Part shown: piece by piece, positions 24,014 to 31,075 of the stretch
How the letters are laid out: each line of letters opens with the position of its first letter
How positions within the stretch are numbered: position 1 is the stretch's first letter
From: Clostridia bacterium
Lineage (GTDB): Bacteria; Bacillota; Clostridia; Oscillospirales; Acutalibacteraceae
DNA: 33,848 nt
Direction: 5' to 3'
Assembly (NCBI GenBank): GCA_017521425.1
Contig: JAFXCQ010000026.1
Location: 1-33,848 of the forward strand
Notes under the pieces: generated by a model
What the model was told of the DNA's origin: nothing
The model's input: only the letters and a program-made list of their open reading frames with translations
Database searches by the model: none
Position numbers and translations under genes: made by a program

Positions 24014-26641
24014 ATGAAAAACACAAAAAGCAAAAAAGTAATTAAATCTATTGTAACCTGGGTGTTAGTTATTTTGATTTCTATAACTTCAGCAGTAATT
24101 ATTCATAAAACAAACCCTACGGCTGTTCCTACATATAAAAACGGTATGTCCGCATATGAATTAGCTGTTCAATTTGGATATGAAGGAACCATTCAGGAAT
24201 GGCTGGAATCTTTAAATGGTAAATCCGCATACGAAATCGCAAAAGAAAATGGATATACAGGTACTGAAACTGAGTGGATTAAATCAATTGAGGCAACATC
24301 CGAAAAAGAATGTGTAGGAATAAAAACCGTTTCTTTTTCTGTTAATAAAGAATTACTTGTTACACTTACAGATGGAACTGTTATAAACCTTGGTGCAACT
24401 GACGGTCTTAATGGTAAAGATGGCGTTGATGGTAAAGACGGAGTTAACGGCAAAGACGGCATTGATGGCAAAGATGGTCTTGATGGCAAAGATGGTCTTG
24501 ACGGCAAAGATGGTCTTGACGGCAAAGACGGCATTGATGGCAAAGATGGTCTTGATGGCAAAGATGGTCTTGATGGCAAAGATGGTCTTGATGGCAAAGA
24601 TGGTCTTGACGGCAAAGATGGTCTTGACGGCAAAGATGGTATTAACGGTAAAGACGGTGTAAGTATTACTATGGCTAACATCAATTCAAACGGGCAACTT
24701 ATACTCACCTTCTCCGATGGAAAAACCGTTAACCTTGACAAAGTTGTCGGCATGAATGGTACTGATGGTATAAGTATATCTTCTTCAAATATCAATTCTG
24801 ATGGTGAACTTGTTATTACATATTCAAACGGACAAACTGCGAACCTCGGTGTTGTAGTAGGCGCTCAAGGTATTCAAGGCGCTCAGGGATTACAAGGTAT
24901 TCAAGGTGAAAAGGGCGACAAAGGTGCACAAGGTGCTCAGGGTATCCAGGGAGAAAAAGGTGTCAGCGTAACAAAAACCGAAATAAATAATAATGGAGAA
25001 CTTATTATTACACTTTCTGATAACACAGTATCGAATCTCGGTGTTGTGGTTGGTGCTAAAGGCGAACAAGGTGCTCAAGGCATTCAGGGTGAAAAGGGCG
25101 ATAAAGGTGAACAAGGCGCCCAGGGTATCCAGGGTGAAAAGGGCGATAAAGGTGAACAAGGTGCTCAGGGTATTCAAGGTAAACAAGGTGTTGGCATTGA
25201 AACAATAGTTGTAGAAAACAACAATCTTAAAATCTCACTTACCAACGGCACGAACCTTGATCTTGGAAATATCAAAGGCGAGCAAGGAATCCAGGGCATT
25301 CAAGGTGAAAAGGGTGACAAAGGTGAACAAGGAATTCAAGGTATTCAGGGTGAACAAGGTGTCGGCATTTCAGACGTTGACATCACAAATGATGAACTTG
25401 TTATTACCCTTTCAAATAACACTGTTTTGAATCTTGGAAATATTAAAGGTGCCCAAGGTGAACAGGGTTTTCAAGGCATTCAGGGTGAACAAGGTGTTGG
25501 TATTCTTTCTGTAGTAATTGATGATGACGGACACCTTAAAATAACTCTTACAACTGGTACTACTACCGACCTTGGTAATGTTAAAGGTACTAATGGACAA
25601 GATGGCGTTGGTATAGATAAAATCTTTATTCAGGACGGAAACCTTTATGTAAAGAAAACAAACGACACCTCCCCTGTTAATCTCGGTTCAATAAAAGGTG
25701 AAAAGGGCGACAAAGGTGATACTGGTGAGCAAGGTCCTGCTGGTTTAAATGGTACTAATGGTGTTGATGGTAAATCTGCTTATGAGCTTTATAAACAAGC
25801 TCATCCTGAATATACGGGTACACTTGAAGAATGGTTGAATGGTTTAAAAGGTAATGATGGACGTGGAATTGTGAAAACAGAGATAATCAATGGACATCTT
25901 TGGATAACATATTCTGATGACTTGGATACCCCTGTTGATTTGGGTTCAATTTCGATCTCTAATGCTGAAGGCACAGATGGATTAGAATATTATCCGTTAC
26001 CTGATGGTACTTATGGAGTAAAAGTTGGCAATGCTTTATATTTAGAAAATATAGTTATTCCTTCAGTATATAATGGCAAAACAGTAACTACTATTATGGA
26101 AAATGGTTTTGAGGCTATGCGAAATCTCAAAACAATAACAATACCCAATAGTATCACAACCATTGAAAAATATGCATTTAGCGATTGCACTGTATTAGAA
26201 ACTGCCGATATACCTGATACTGTTACCTCAATAGGAGCATATGCATTTAACAATTGTTCGAGTTTAACAAAAATCACTATTCCTACCAAACTTACGGTTA
26301 TTGAGGAATATGCTTTCTACGGGTGTACTGGTGCTGTAAGAAATACAATAACAATACCTAAATCTATAACAAAGATTAAACCTCACGCTTTAGAAATTTC
26401 TAAAGATATTGGAATATTCTTTGAAGAAGCATCTACTTGGGGATACACAAGCGAGCTTGAATATTCCTATCGCGATGGTAGTAGTAGAAAATATAACCGT
26501 GGAACAAGAACTATTAATGTGTCTACAGAAACCAACTACAGTGATTATTTCTATGGAAAAAAGATAAGATTATATATTGACTCTGATGAATATTGGGATG
26601 TTTATCTACAATCGCAAGAATGCACATGGACAAAACAATAA
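24014..26641 (+). CDS. Large surface protein with collagen-like and leucine-rich repeats
   Basis: An 875-residue protein. One hydrophobic segment (about residues 12-31) is a signal anchor or uncleaved signal. Two SAYELA...GYxGT...EWL units (about 45-90) follow, and a third occurs later. A block of 14 GKDG-xx units (about 134-216) then leads into alternating Gly-x-y collagen stretches (GIQGEKGDKGEQGAQ type) and about nine β-modules of ~30 residues with a consensus like NGELIITLSDGTxxNLG. Near 656-795 are BspA-like leucine-rich repeats (NSITTIEKYAFSDC, VTSIGAYAFNNC). The tail after 795 is unrecognised and has no LPxTG sorting motif. Probably membrane-anchored and exposed as a trimeric stalk with an LRR head. 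GGAGG sits before the ATG at 24014. Confidence 0.85.
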   Translation: MKNTKSKKVIKSIVTWVLVILISITSAVIIHKTNPTAVPTYKNGMSAYELAVQFGYEGTIQEWLESLNGKSAYEIAKENGYTGTETEWIKSIEATSEKECVGIKTVSFSVNKELLVTLTDGTVINLGATDGLNGKDGVDGKDGVNGKDGIDGKDGLDGKDGLDGKDGLDGKDGIDGKDGLDGKDGLDGKDGLDGKDGLDGKDGLDGKDGINGKDGVSITMANINSNGQLILTFSDGKTVNLDKVVGMNGTDGISISSSNINSDGELVITYSNGQTANLGVVVGAQGIQGAQGLQGIQGEKGDKGAQGAQGIQGEKGVSVTKTEINNNGELIITLSDNTVSNLGVVVGAKGEQGAQGIQGEKGDKGEQGAQGIQGEKGDKGEQGAQGIQGKQGVGIETIVVENNNLKISLTNGTNLDLGNIKGEQGIQGIQGEKGDKGEQGIQGIQGEQGVGISDVDITNDELVITLSNNTVLNLGNIKGAQGEQGFQGIQGEQGVGILSVVIDDDGHLKITLTTGTTTDLGNVKGTNGQDGVGIDKIFIQDGNLYVKKTNDTSPVNLGSIKGEKGDKGDTGEQGPAGLNGTNGVDGKSAYELYKQAHPEYTGTLEEWLNGLKGNDGRGIVKTEIINGHLWITYSDDLDTPVDLGSISISNAEGTDGLEYYPLPDGTYGVKVGNALYLENIVIPSVYNGKTVTTIMENGFEAMRNLKTITIPNSITTIEKYAFSDCTVLETADIPDTVTSIGAYAFNNCSSLTKITIPTKLTVIEEYAFYGCTGAVRNTITIPKSITKIKPHALEISKDIGIFFEEASTWGYTSELEYSYRDGSSRKYNRGTRTINVSTETNYSDYFYGKKIRLYIDSDEYWDVYLQSQECTWTKQ
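24413..24664 (+). repeat. 18-bp tandem repeat encoding GKDGLD units
   Basis: Fourteen 18-base units (GGCAAAGATGGTCTTGAT and close variants) in phase with the reading frame. Several neighbouring units are identical at the DNA level, so copy-number change by slippage or recombination would keep the frame and alter stalk length. The long antisense reading frame here is only a shadow of the repeat. Confidence 0.9.
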
Positions 26642-26694
26642 AAGTATTAAAACTTATACATCTTAAAAATAAATGTTAAAAATGGAGATTAATT

Positions 26695-26985
26695 ATGCCA
26701 AAATCGTACTTTAATTTTGCTGGTGGCAAAGAATTGACTGGAATAGGTGCAAGTTGGTTTGTGTCTTATATGTATTATTTAAAAGTGGATAAAGCACATT
26801 TAAACTGGCAAAACATTTCCAATCCAATGACAAGAGCATCGAAGTGTGCAAATAATAGCAGATACCATAAGGTTTGGATTGATAAAATAGCTGATATGAA
26901 CCCAAATCGTCTTAAAAGGAACAATTTGGGGTTAACTGGAAATGATATAATTTCTATGGCAAATATTCTACTTCCGTTAATGTAA
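26695..26985 (+). CDS. Small hypothetical protein
   Basis: A 96-residue basic protein with no recognised family. It starts PKSYFNFAGGKELTGIGASWFVSYMYYLKVD, has a central NPMTRASKCANNSRYHKVWIDKIADMNPNRLKRNNLGLTG and ends in a short hydrophobic stretch MANILLPLM. GGAG lies seven bases before the ATG, supporting translation. It is 53 bases after the collagen-like gene, with no clear terminator between, so it may share that transcript. A hairpin terminator follows at 27077-27120. Confidence 0.55.
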   Translation: MPKSYFNFAGGKELTGIGASWFVSYMYYLKVDKAHLNWQNISNPMTRASKCANNSRYHKVWIDKIADMNPNRLKRNNLGLTGNDIISMANILLPLM

Positions 26986-27076
26986 TATAAAATTTTTTTA
27001 AATTAATTTTAGTACATCTAATAGTTTTAATATACAAAAAATCACACATACACTAAAACTAAAATTTTTCGAAAAG

Positions 27077-27120
27077 AAACACAGCAACACAGTACAATCT
27101 AAGTTGTTGTGTTTTCTTTT
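27077..27120 (+). terminator. Terminator after the 96-residue gene
   Basis: An 11-base-pair stem with one G-U pair (AACACAGCAAC with GTTGTTGTGTT), 14-base loop, followed by a T-rich run TTCTTTTTTAT. It is about 90 bases past the stop. Nothing else was recognised between 26986 and 27076. Confidence 0.65.
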
Positions 27121-27172
27121 TTATCTATTAATAATTAAACAAAACTCAAGTTTATTAAATGTAAATTATCAC

Positions 27173-27202
27173 AGTATAATTCCCCTCTTTTAACAGATAA
27201 TA
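27173..27202 (+). promoter_or_regulatory. Sigma-G-like promoter of the truncated spoVT copy
   Basis: AGTATA (27173-27178), 17-base spacer, GATAATA (27196-27202). It aligns with AGTATA-17-AATACTA before intact spoVT. The sigma-G consensus is roughly TGAATA, 17-18 bases, CATACTA. Confidence 0.45.
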
Positions 27203-27234
27203 ACACTATAAAAAGTTAAAAAGGAGTTTTATAT

Positions 27235-27417
27235 ATGAAAGCGACAGGAATTGTCAGAAGAATTGATGATTTAGGCAGAGTTGTTATACCTAAAGAAATC
27301 AGAAGAACTTTAAGAATCCGTGAGGGTGACCCATCGCATACAACATTGACACTTTTCGACAGATTTTATATGTCAATACATAGTGTTGTAAATAGATATA
27401 AAGAAACAACGGAGTGA
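27235..27417 (+). pseudogene. Truncated spoVT copy (AbrB domain only)
   Basis: The first 33 residues are identical to intact SpoVT (KATGIVRRIDDLGRVVIPK and onward to REGDP), which is the whole swapped-hairpin AbrB DNA-binding core. The sequence then changes to SHTTLTLFDRFYMSIHS and stops at residue 60, so the GAF-like sensor domain is lost. The tail is shared with the repeats at 23490 and 28400, not with spoVT. AAAGGAG and a sigma-G-like promoter are intact, so a 60-residue DNA-binding protein could still be made. It could be a live mini-regulator rather than a dead copy. Confidence 0.7.
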
Positions 27418-27434
27418 AATTCACTCCGTTGTTT
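27404..27434. terminator. Bidirectional terminator between mini-spoVT and ribokinase
   Basis: An almost perfect palindrome (27404-27418 with 27420-27434) containing GGAGTGAA / TTCACTCC, with TTTTATTTT on the plus side and TTTCTTTATA on the minus side. It abuts the ribokinase stop codon at 27435. Confidence 0.8.
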
Positions 27435-28331
27435 TTATTTTACTTCATCTGCATAAGGGATAGATTTTGAAGCACCTAAGCGACTGACTGTTATTGCAGA
27501 TGCTTTGGTAGCATAAACAATAGCATTATTGAGTGTTTCGTTTTTTGAAAGTTTTGAAACTAATGCACCTATAAATGTGTCACCTGCTGAAGTTGTATCT
27601 ACTACTTTTGTTTTTATTGCAGGTTTAAATACAACACTGTCACCCACATTATAAGCACAACCACGCTCGCCGAGTGTTATAATTACGTTTTTAACACCCA
27701 TCTCCATTAATTTTAAAATGGCTTTTCTTGTGTTTTTTTCATCATTTGGGTAAATATTAGTTAAATCGTGTGCTTCGTGTTCATTTGGAATAATATAATC
27801 TATTTTTGTAAAAACTGAAACTGGTAACTCTTTATATGGTGCGGGGTTAAGTATTATTTTTGTATCAGAATTTTTTGCAATTTCGCATACTTTTAAAACA
27901 GTTTCTACTGGAATTTCTAATTGCATAACACAGTATTCACACTCTGCTATTAAATTGCTATAATTCTCAATTACTTCTGTGGTGAGTTCGGCATTTGCAC
28001 CAGAATCGAGAATAATAAAGTTATTACCATCAACCACCGTAATCATAGCAATTCCTGTTGGTGTTTTTTCGGTTTTAAAGCCGTTAAATCTAATATTATT
28101 TTGCTTTAAAGTATCAAGTAATAATTCACCGTTAGAATCGCTACCAACGGCACCTAAAAACGAAACGTCGCCACCTAATTTTGCAATTGCAACTGCCTGA
28201 TTAAGACCTTTTCCACCAGCGTTCACTTGAAAATTACTGCCAGTGAGAGTTTCGCCTAAAACGGGCATTTTAGGTGAATGTATAACTAAATCAGCATTCA
28301 TACTGCCGATAACAACTATTTTTCCTGACAC
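27435..28331 (-). CDS. rbsK: Ribokinase
   Basis: A PfkB-family sugar kinase of 298 residues that phosphorylates D-ribose at O5. Signature 1 is VNAGGKGLNQAVAIAKLGG near residue 38, with the upstream GSMNADLVIHSPKMPVLGETL substrate-binding stretch. Signature 2 is DTTSAGDTFIGALV near residue 242, which holds the anion hole and catalytic Asp. NPAPYKELP and PNEHEA are also typical. The start is GTG (28331) with AAGGTGG upstream. It is monocistronic here, without rbs transporter genes, so ribose may come from nucleoside turnover. Other PfkB sugars cannot be excluded. Confidence 0.9.
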   Translation of the reverse strand: MSGKIVVIGSMNADLVIHSPKMPVLGETLTGSNFQVNAGGKGLNQAVAIAKLGGDVSFLGAVGSDSNGELLLDTLKQNNIRFNGFKTEKTPTGIAMITVVDGNNFIILDSGANAELTTEVIENYSNLIAECEYCVMQLEIPVETVLKVCEIAKNSDTKIILNPAPYKELPVSVFTKIDYIIPNEHEAHDLTNIYPNDEKNTRKAILKLMEMGVKNVIITLGERGCAYNVGDSVVFKPAIKTKVVDTTSAGDTFIGALVSKLSKNETLNNAIVYATKASAITVSRLGASKSIPYADEVK

Positions 28332-28399
28332 TTTAACACCACCTTTTAGTAAAAAAATATAACACGTATATCTTAATAAAATAAGTTTTGCTATATAAA

Positions 28400-28450
28400 T
28401 TCAACAGTTTTCAACAAATTTCGTTTTGCAATACATAGTTTGATAAATAA
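28400..28450 (+). repeat. Orphan tail of the spoVT-derived repeat
   Basis: TTTTCAACAAATTTCGTTTTGC followed by ATACATAGTTTGATAAATA matches the tail of the repeats at 23541-23582 and 27354-27397 but has no spoVT head. The rest of the 227-base gap (28332-28558) holds the ribokinase leader and a weak inverted repeat near 28461-28489; nothing else was recognised. Confidence 0.55.
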
Positions 28451-28558
28451 GTATAAGAATTAAGTAAGGTATATTCAACCTAACTTGTTCTTTATGACGA
28501 ATTATGTTATAAAACCATAATCGTATCTTAAAATAATTAGATTTTATATTCATATAAT

Positions 28559-29398
28559 TTATTCACTTAAATATTTTTTCAAATCAGAACATAATCTATC
28601 TCTCGAAAAAACATCTATTGCTCTTTGTCCGGATAACATTGAGCTAAAGAATATTCTATATTCTTTGTTTTCGAATTTATAATTTACATAGCTTGGATAT
28701 TTGTCTTTTTCGATTTCACTGCCTTTGTTTCGTATTTCGTCATATAAATTTCTCGACGCTGTTGCATTCGGAATTAATATCGCTTTTATTTCATGACCTT
28801 TTTCGGTTATCGCTTTTATATGCATTTCTAACATAGATGAATAATAGTTTTTGTAGTTAACATCCTCGGTCTTTACAAATTCTAAAAATTTTGCTTGATT
28901 GGTTTCGTGATAGTAAAAAAATTCACCAATACAAATAGAATATGTTTCATCTTTATATCTTGAATAATAAGATAAAATTTGATTTTTGAATTTGTGTAAT
29001 GCACTATCTTTTTCTATCATTTTGTTTATATCACATTCCGATAAATTACACCAATCCCATTTAACAGCAGCATCTGTGGCATCGGAAAGAAGTGCAAATA
29101 TAGGTTTATAATATTTGTTATACGTTCTATTTTTAATATTAGTTTCATCTAAAGAATATAAATATGTGGCATTCACTTCGGCTTGGGCATCGTTCTCATC
29201 TCCAGCTGGATTGATGCCAAATACCAAAATATATTTTTTATTTTTTCCGCTATCAGTTATCCTAAAACCGTTCGTTGATAAGCATTCATCGCTATAATTA
29301 CAAGAATCTTTTAGTACACTTTTTGTTTTTTCTATAAAATCTATATTTGTGATAGTATTTTTGCTTTGCGTTTCTCTACTTTGTTTAATTGTATTCAT
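28559..29398 (-). CDS. Uncharacterised protein with uracil-DNA-glycosylase-like motif
   Basis: A 279-residue soluble protein. KKYILVFGINPAGDENDAQAEVNATYLY resembles motif 1 (GxNPG) of the uracil-DNA glycosylase superfamily. AILIPNATASRNLYDEI and the final FFSSMLSGQRAIDVFSRDRLCSDLKKYL sit where the later β-strand and His-containing motif would be, but the expected His-Pro-Ser is not there. The fold is therefore a guess and activity is doubtful. The ATG at 29398 is chosen because GGAGGG lies eight bases before it; the longer frame to 29443 has none. The promoter at 29426-29454 adjoins a spoVT remnant. Confidence 0.6.
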   Translation of the reverse strand: MNTIKQSRETQSKNTITNIDFIEKTKSVLKDSCNYSDECLSTNGFRITDSGKNKKYILVFGINPAGDENDAQAEVNATYLYSLDETNIKNRTYNKYYKPIFALLSDATDAAVKWDWCNLSECDINKMIEKDSALHKFKNQILSYYSRYKDETYSICIGEFFYYHETNQAKFLEFVKTEDVNYKNYYSSMLEMHIKAITEKGHEIKAILIPNATASRNLYDEIRNKGSEIEKDKYPSYVNYKFENKEYRIFFSSMLSGQRAIDVFSRDRLCSDLKKYLSE

Positions 29399-29425
29399 AA
29401 TAAACGCCCTCCTATAACTGGATTT

Positions 29426-29454
29426 ATTATAACAAAAACACATTAAAAAGTAAA
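29426..29454 (-). promoter_or_regulatory. Promoter for the glycosylase-like gene
   Basis: Minus strand TTTACT (29449-29454), 17-base spacer, TATAAT (29426-29431) with TG one base before. The -35 box is 13 bases from AGTATC of the divergent spoVT remnant. Confidence 0.7.
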
Positions 29455-29513
29455 ATTAAATAGTATCCCACCTTTTCTTACAAATATAATTTGAGTTCAA
29501 GGAGAAGATATAT

Positions 29514-29705
29514 ATGAAAGTGGCAAGAATTGTCGAAAGAACTTTAAGAATTCGTGAATATGAGCCATCATTAATAATATTTATAGTTTGTAACACAACC
29601 AACTTTATCATATCAGCCTTGCTCCATTATAACTCTTTATCAGTCATTCACTTTAATTCTAGTATAAAAAAACAACCAAAAAATTTTCGATTTTTCGTAA
29701 AATAA
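29514..29705 (+). pseudogene. Degenerate spoVT copy lacking the DNA-binding core
   Basis: The reading frame starts KVARIVERTLRIREYEPS. Against SpoVT this equals residues 1-9 joined to 25-33: the 15 residues from Ile10 to Arg24, the heart of the AbrB fold, are missing exactly. In the other copy these 45 bases lie between two TCAGAAGAA direct repeats. The sequence after CCATC follows the truncated copies, then drifts into AT-rich DNA. The leader and AAGGAGAAG ribosome site remain. No functional product is expected. The 313-base gap 29444-29757 contains only this remnant and the flanking signals. Confidence 0.75.
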
Positions 29706-29719
29706 TATTTATAGATATA

Positions 29720-29757
29720 AAAAATGATGCGGTATCACCCGACAGCATTTTTATGTA
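29720..29757 (-). terminator. Possible terminator of the zinc-ribbon gene
   Basis: On the minus strand AAAAATGC and GCATCATTTTTT flank a GC-richer loop with a small GGTGATACC inner hairpin. The stem is interrupted by a bulge, so the call is weak, but the position just past the stop and the T run fit. Confidence 0.4.
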
Positions 29758-30342
29758 TTACTTTTCTCTTATTAAATTATTTATAGCTTCCTCCATAGCT
29801 GCCGCTTCTTGTATATTTCCTACTGGTATATTAAGTTTTATTGCAGGTTCTATTATTGTTACCCATAACCTTGCATCAAGTCTCTTCACATTTTTGATTG
29901 TTTCAATAGGATAAACTTCTGTTTTCTTTTTTGATTGGTATGTTAAATTTTTTCGAGTAAGTATCAAATCACCTGAATTAAACAAACCACTGAGAAAAGA
30001 AATAGAACAAATAGGTATAGTATTTTTTATTCTTTCCACAGATTCTCTGGCATCAGAATGTGTAGCGTCAACATCTAAAATTTTATTATAATATTCTAAT
30101 GCTTTTTCAATTTCATTACTATGTTCATATTCTTTTGCTCTTATCAATAAATTGTCTACATTTACGCTCATCATGTTTATAGTAGCATTCGAAATATTAA
30201 TAGTATTTGTTGTATTATAGTAATTAATTGCTTTTTCCGTTATAAATGCAACACCACAATATTCACAAACACTTGCTTCTTTAGTAGCATCAACATTAAT
30301 ATTTGCACCACATTGAGTGCATTTAGCAACTACGATTGACAT
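29758..30342 (-). CDS. Zinc-ribbon protein with TPR-like helices and a PH/GRAM-like tail
   Basis: A 194-residue protein. A zinc ribbon at the N-terminus is clear: CTQC near residue 8 and CEYC near 27. The segment 64-105 (NLLIRAKEYEHSNEIEKALEYYNKILDVDATHSDARE) reads as a TPR helix pair. The C-terminal part (about 115-190) has SGDLILTRKNLTYQSKKKTEVYPIETIKNVKRLD, the pattern of a bacterial PH/GRAM-like domain. Function unknown; it may be a membrane-proximal scaffold. AAAAGGGGG precedes the ATG at 30342. It is divergent from spoVT and shares its upstream region. Confidence 0.72.
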   Translation of the reverse strand: MSIVVAKCTQCGANINVDATKEASVCEYCGVAFITEKAINYYNTTNTINISNATINMMSVNVDNLLIRAKEYEHSNEIEKALEYYNKILDVDATHSDARESVERIKNTIPICSISFLSGLFNSGDLILTRKNLTYQSKKKTEVYPIETIKNVKRLDARLWVTIIEPAIKLNIPVGNIQEAAAMEEAINNLIREK

Positions 30343-30362
30343 ATAAAGCCCCCTTTTGTTTA

Positions 30363-30391
30363 ATTATAACATACATTAAACAAAATATAAA
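30363..30391 (-). promoter_or_regulatory. Promoter for the zinc-ribbon gene
   Basis: Minus strand TTTATA (30386-30391), 17-base spacer, TATAAT (30363-30368) with TG one base before. Its -35 box is 13 bases from the AGTATA of the divergent spoVT promoter. Confidence 0.6.
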
Positions 30392-30398
30392 TTAAAAC

Positions 30399-30428
30399 AG
30401 TATATTTTCCCTCAAATCACAAATACTA
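30399..30428 (+). promoter_or_regulatory. Sigma-G-like promoter of spoVT
   Basis: AGTATA (30399-30404), 17-base spacer, AATACTA (30422-30428). Six of seven -10 bases and four of six -35 bases match the forespore sigma-G consensus. spoVT is a sigma-G gene in B. subtilis, so the match is in the expected place. Confidence 0.6.
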
Positions 30429-30461
30429 ACAACATAACTTGATATTAAGGAGAAGATATAT

Positions 30462-31001
30462 ATGAAAGCGACAGGAATTGTCAGACGAATTGATGATTTA
30501 GGAAGAGTTGTTATTCCTAAAGAAATAAGAAGAACTTTGAGAATCCGTGAGGGTGACCCCCTTGAGATTTTTACCGCAAGCGATGGTGAGGTTATTTTCA
30601 AAAAATACTCACCTATGGGTGAAATTTCAGAATTTTCTGGTCAGTATTCTGAAGTTTTAAGCAGAACTTCAGGTATGGGTGTTATAATTACAGACCGTGA
30701 CCATGTTATTTCTGTTTCCGGTCTTTCAAAGAAAGATTTTTTAGATAAAAGAATTTCTCAGACACTTGAAGAGCTTATGGAAAATAGAATGAATTATATT
30801 AAATCCGGTACAGAAAAGCCGCTCTACCCTATTGAGCACTCAGATGTTGAAGCATCAATTGCCTTCCCTATTATCGGTGCGGGTGATATTTCTGGTGCAG
30901 TTATTTTTATAAGTGACAGCACGAACGCAAACCCTTCTGAAACTGAGGTTAAATTAGCACAGGTTGCCGCTGCATTTTTAGGCAAACAGATGGAAGAATA
31001 A
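30462..31001 (+). CDS. spoVT: Stage V sporulation regulator SpoVT
   Basis: A 179-residue forespore transcription factor that tunes sigma-G-dependent genes and spore resistance. The N-terminal AbrB swapped-hairpin domain (1-50) contains the near-invariant GIVRRIDDLGRVVIPKEIRR. The C-terminal GAF-like domain (about 56-179) includes SRTSGMGVIITDRDHVISVSG and ASIAFPIIGAGDISGAVIFISD. Length and sequence match the family closely. AAGGAGAAG precedes the ATG. This is the only full copy; three partial relatives of its 5' region or of their shared tail lie between 23490 and 29620. No convincing terminator is seen before the next promoter at 31076. Confidence 0.96.
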   Translation: MKATGIVRRIDDLGRVVIPKEIRRTLRIREGDPLEIFTASDGEVIFKKYSPMGEISEFSGQYSEVLSRTSGMGVIITDRDHVISVSGLSKKDFLDKRISQTLEELMENRMNYIKSGTEKPLYPIEHSDVEASIAFPIIGAGDISGAVIFISDSTNANPSETEVKLAQVAAAFLGKQMEE

Positions 31002-31075
31002 AGTTGTTTGTGTAAAAAAAATAAGTTTCAAACTGTGCAGAAATAACAAACTTTTTTCTAAATGACTTATATTCA

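Noticed and set aside
24413-24664. Regular repeats that could suggest a CRISPR array
   Set aside because: Units are directly adjacent at 18 bases, in frame, with no variable spacers and no cas genes nearby.
24193-24795. A 200-codon minus-strand frame rich in SLPSRP repeats
   Set aside because: It is the antisense shadow of the GKDGLD repeat in the collagen-like gene, with no ribosome site.
29531-29537. TGTCGAA, a perfect Spo0A box sequence
   Set aside because: It falls at the deletion junction of the degenerate spoVT copy and arises from the former coding sequence, so it is likely chance.
23440-31001. Accessory region as a possible integrated element or defence island
   Set aside because: No integrase, transposase, tRNA attachment site, nuclease-helicase pair or toxin-antitoxin pair could be recognised.
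31002-31060. Possible terminator after spoVT
   Set aside because: The inverted segments around 31005 and 31047 pair poorly, so no confident hairpin can be drawn despite a T run.
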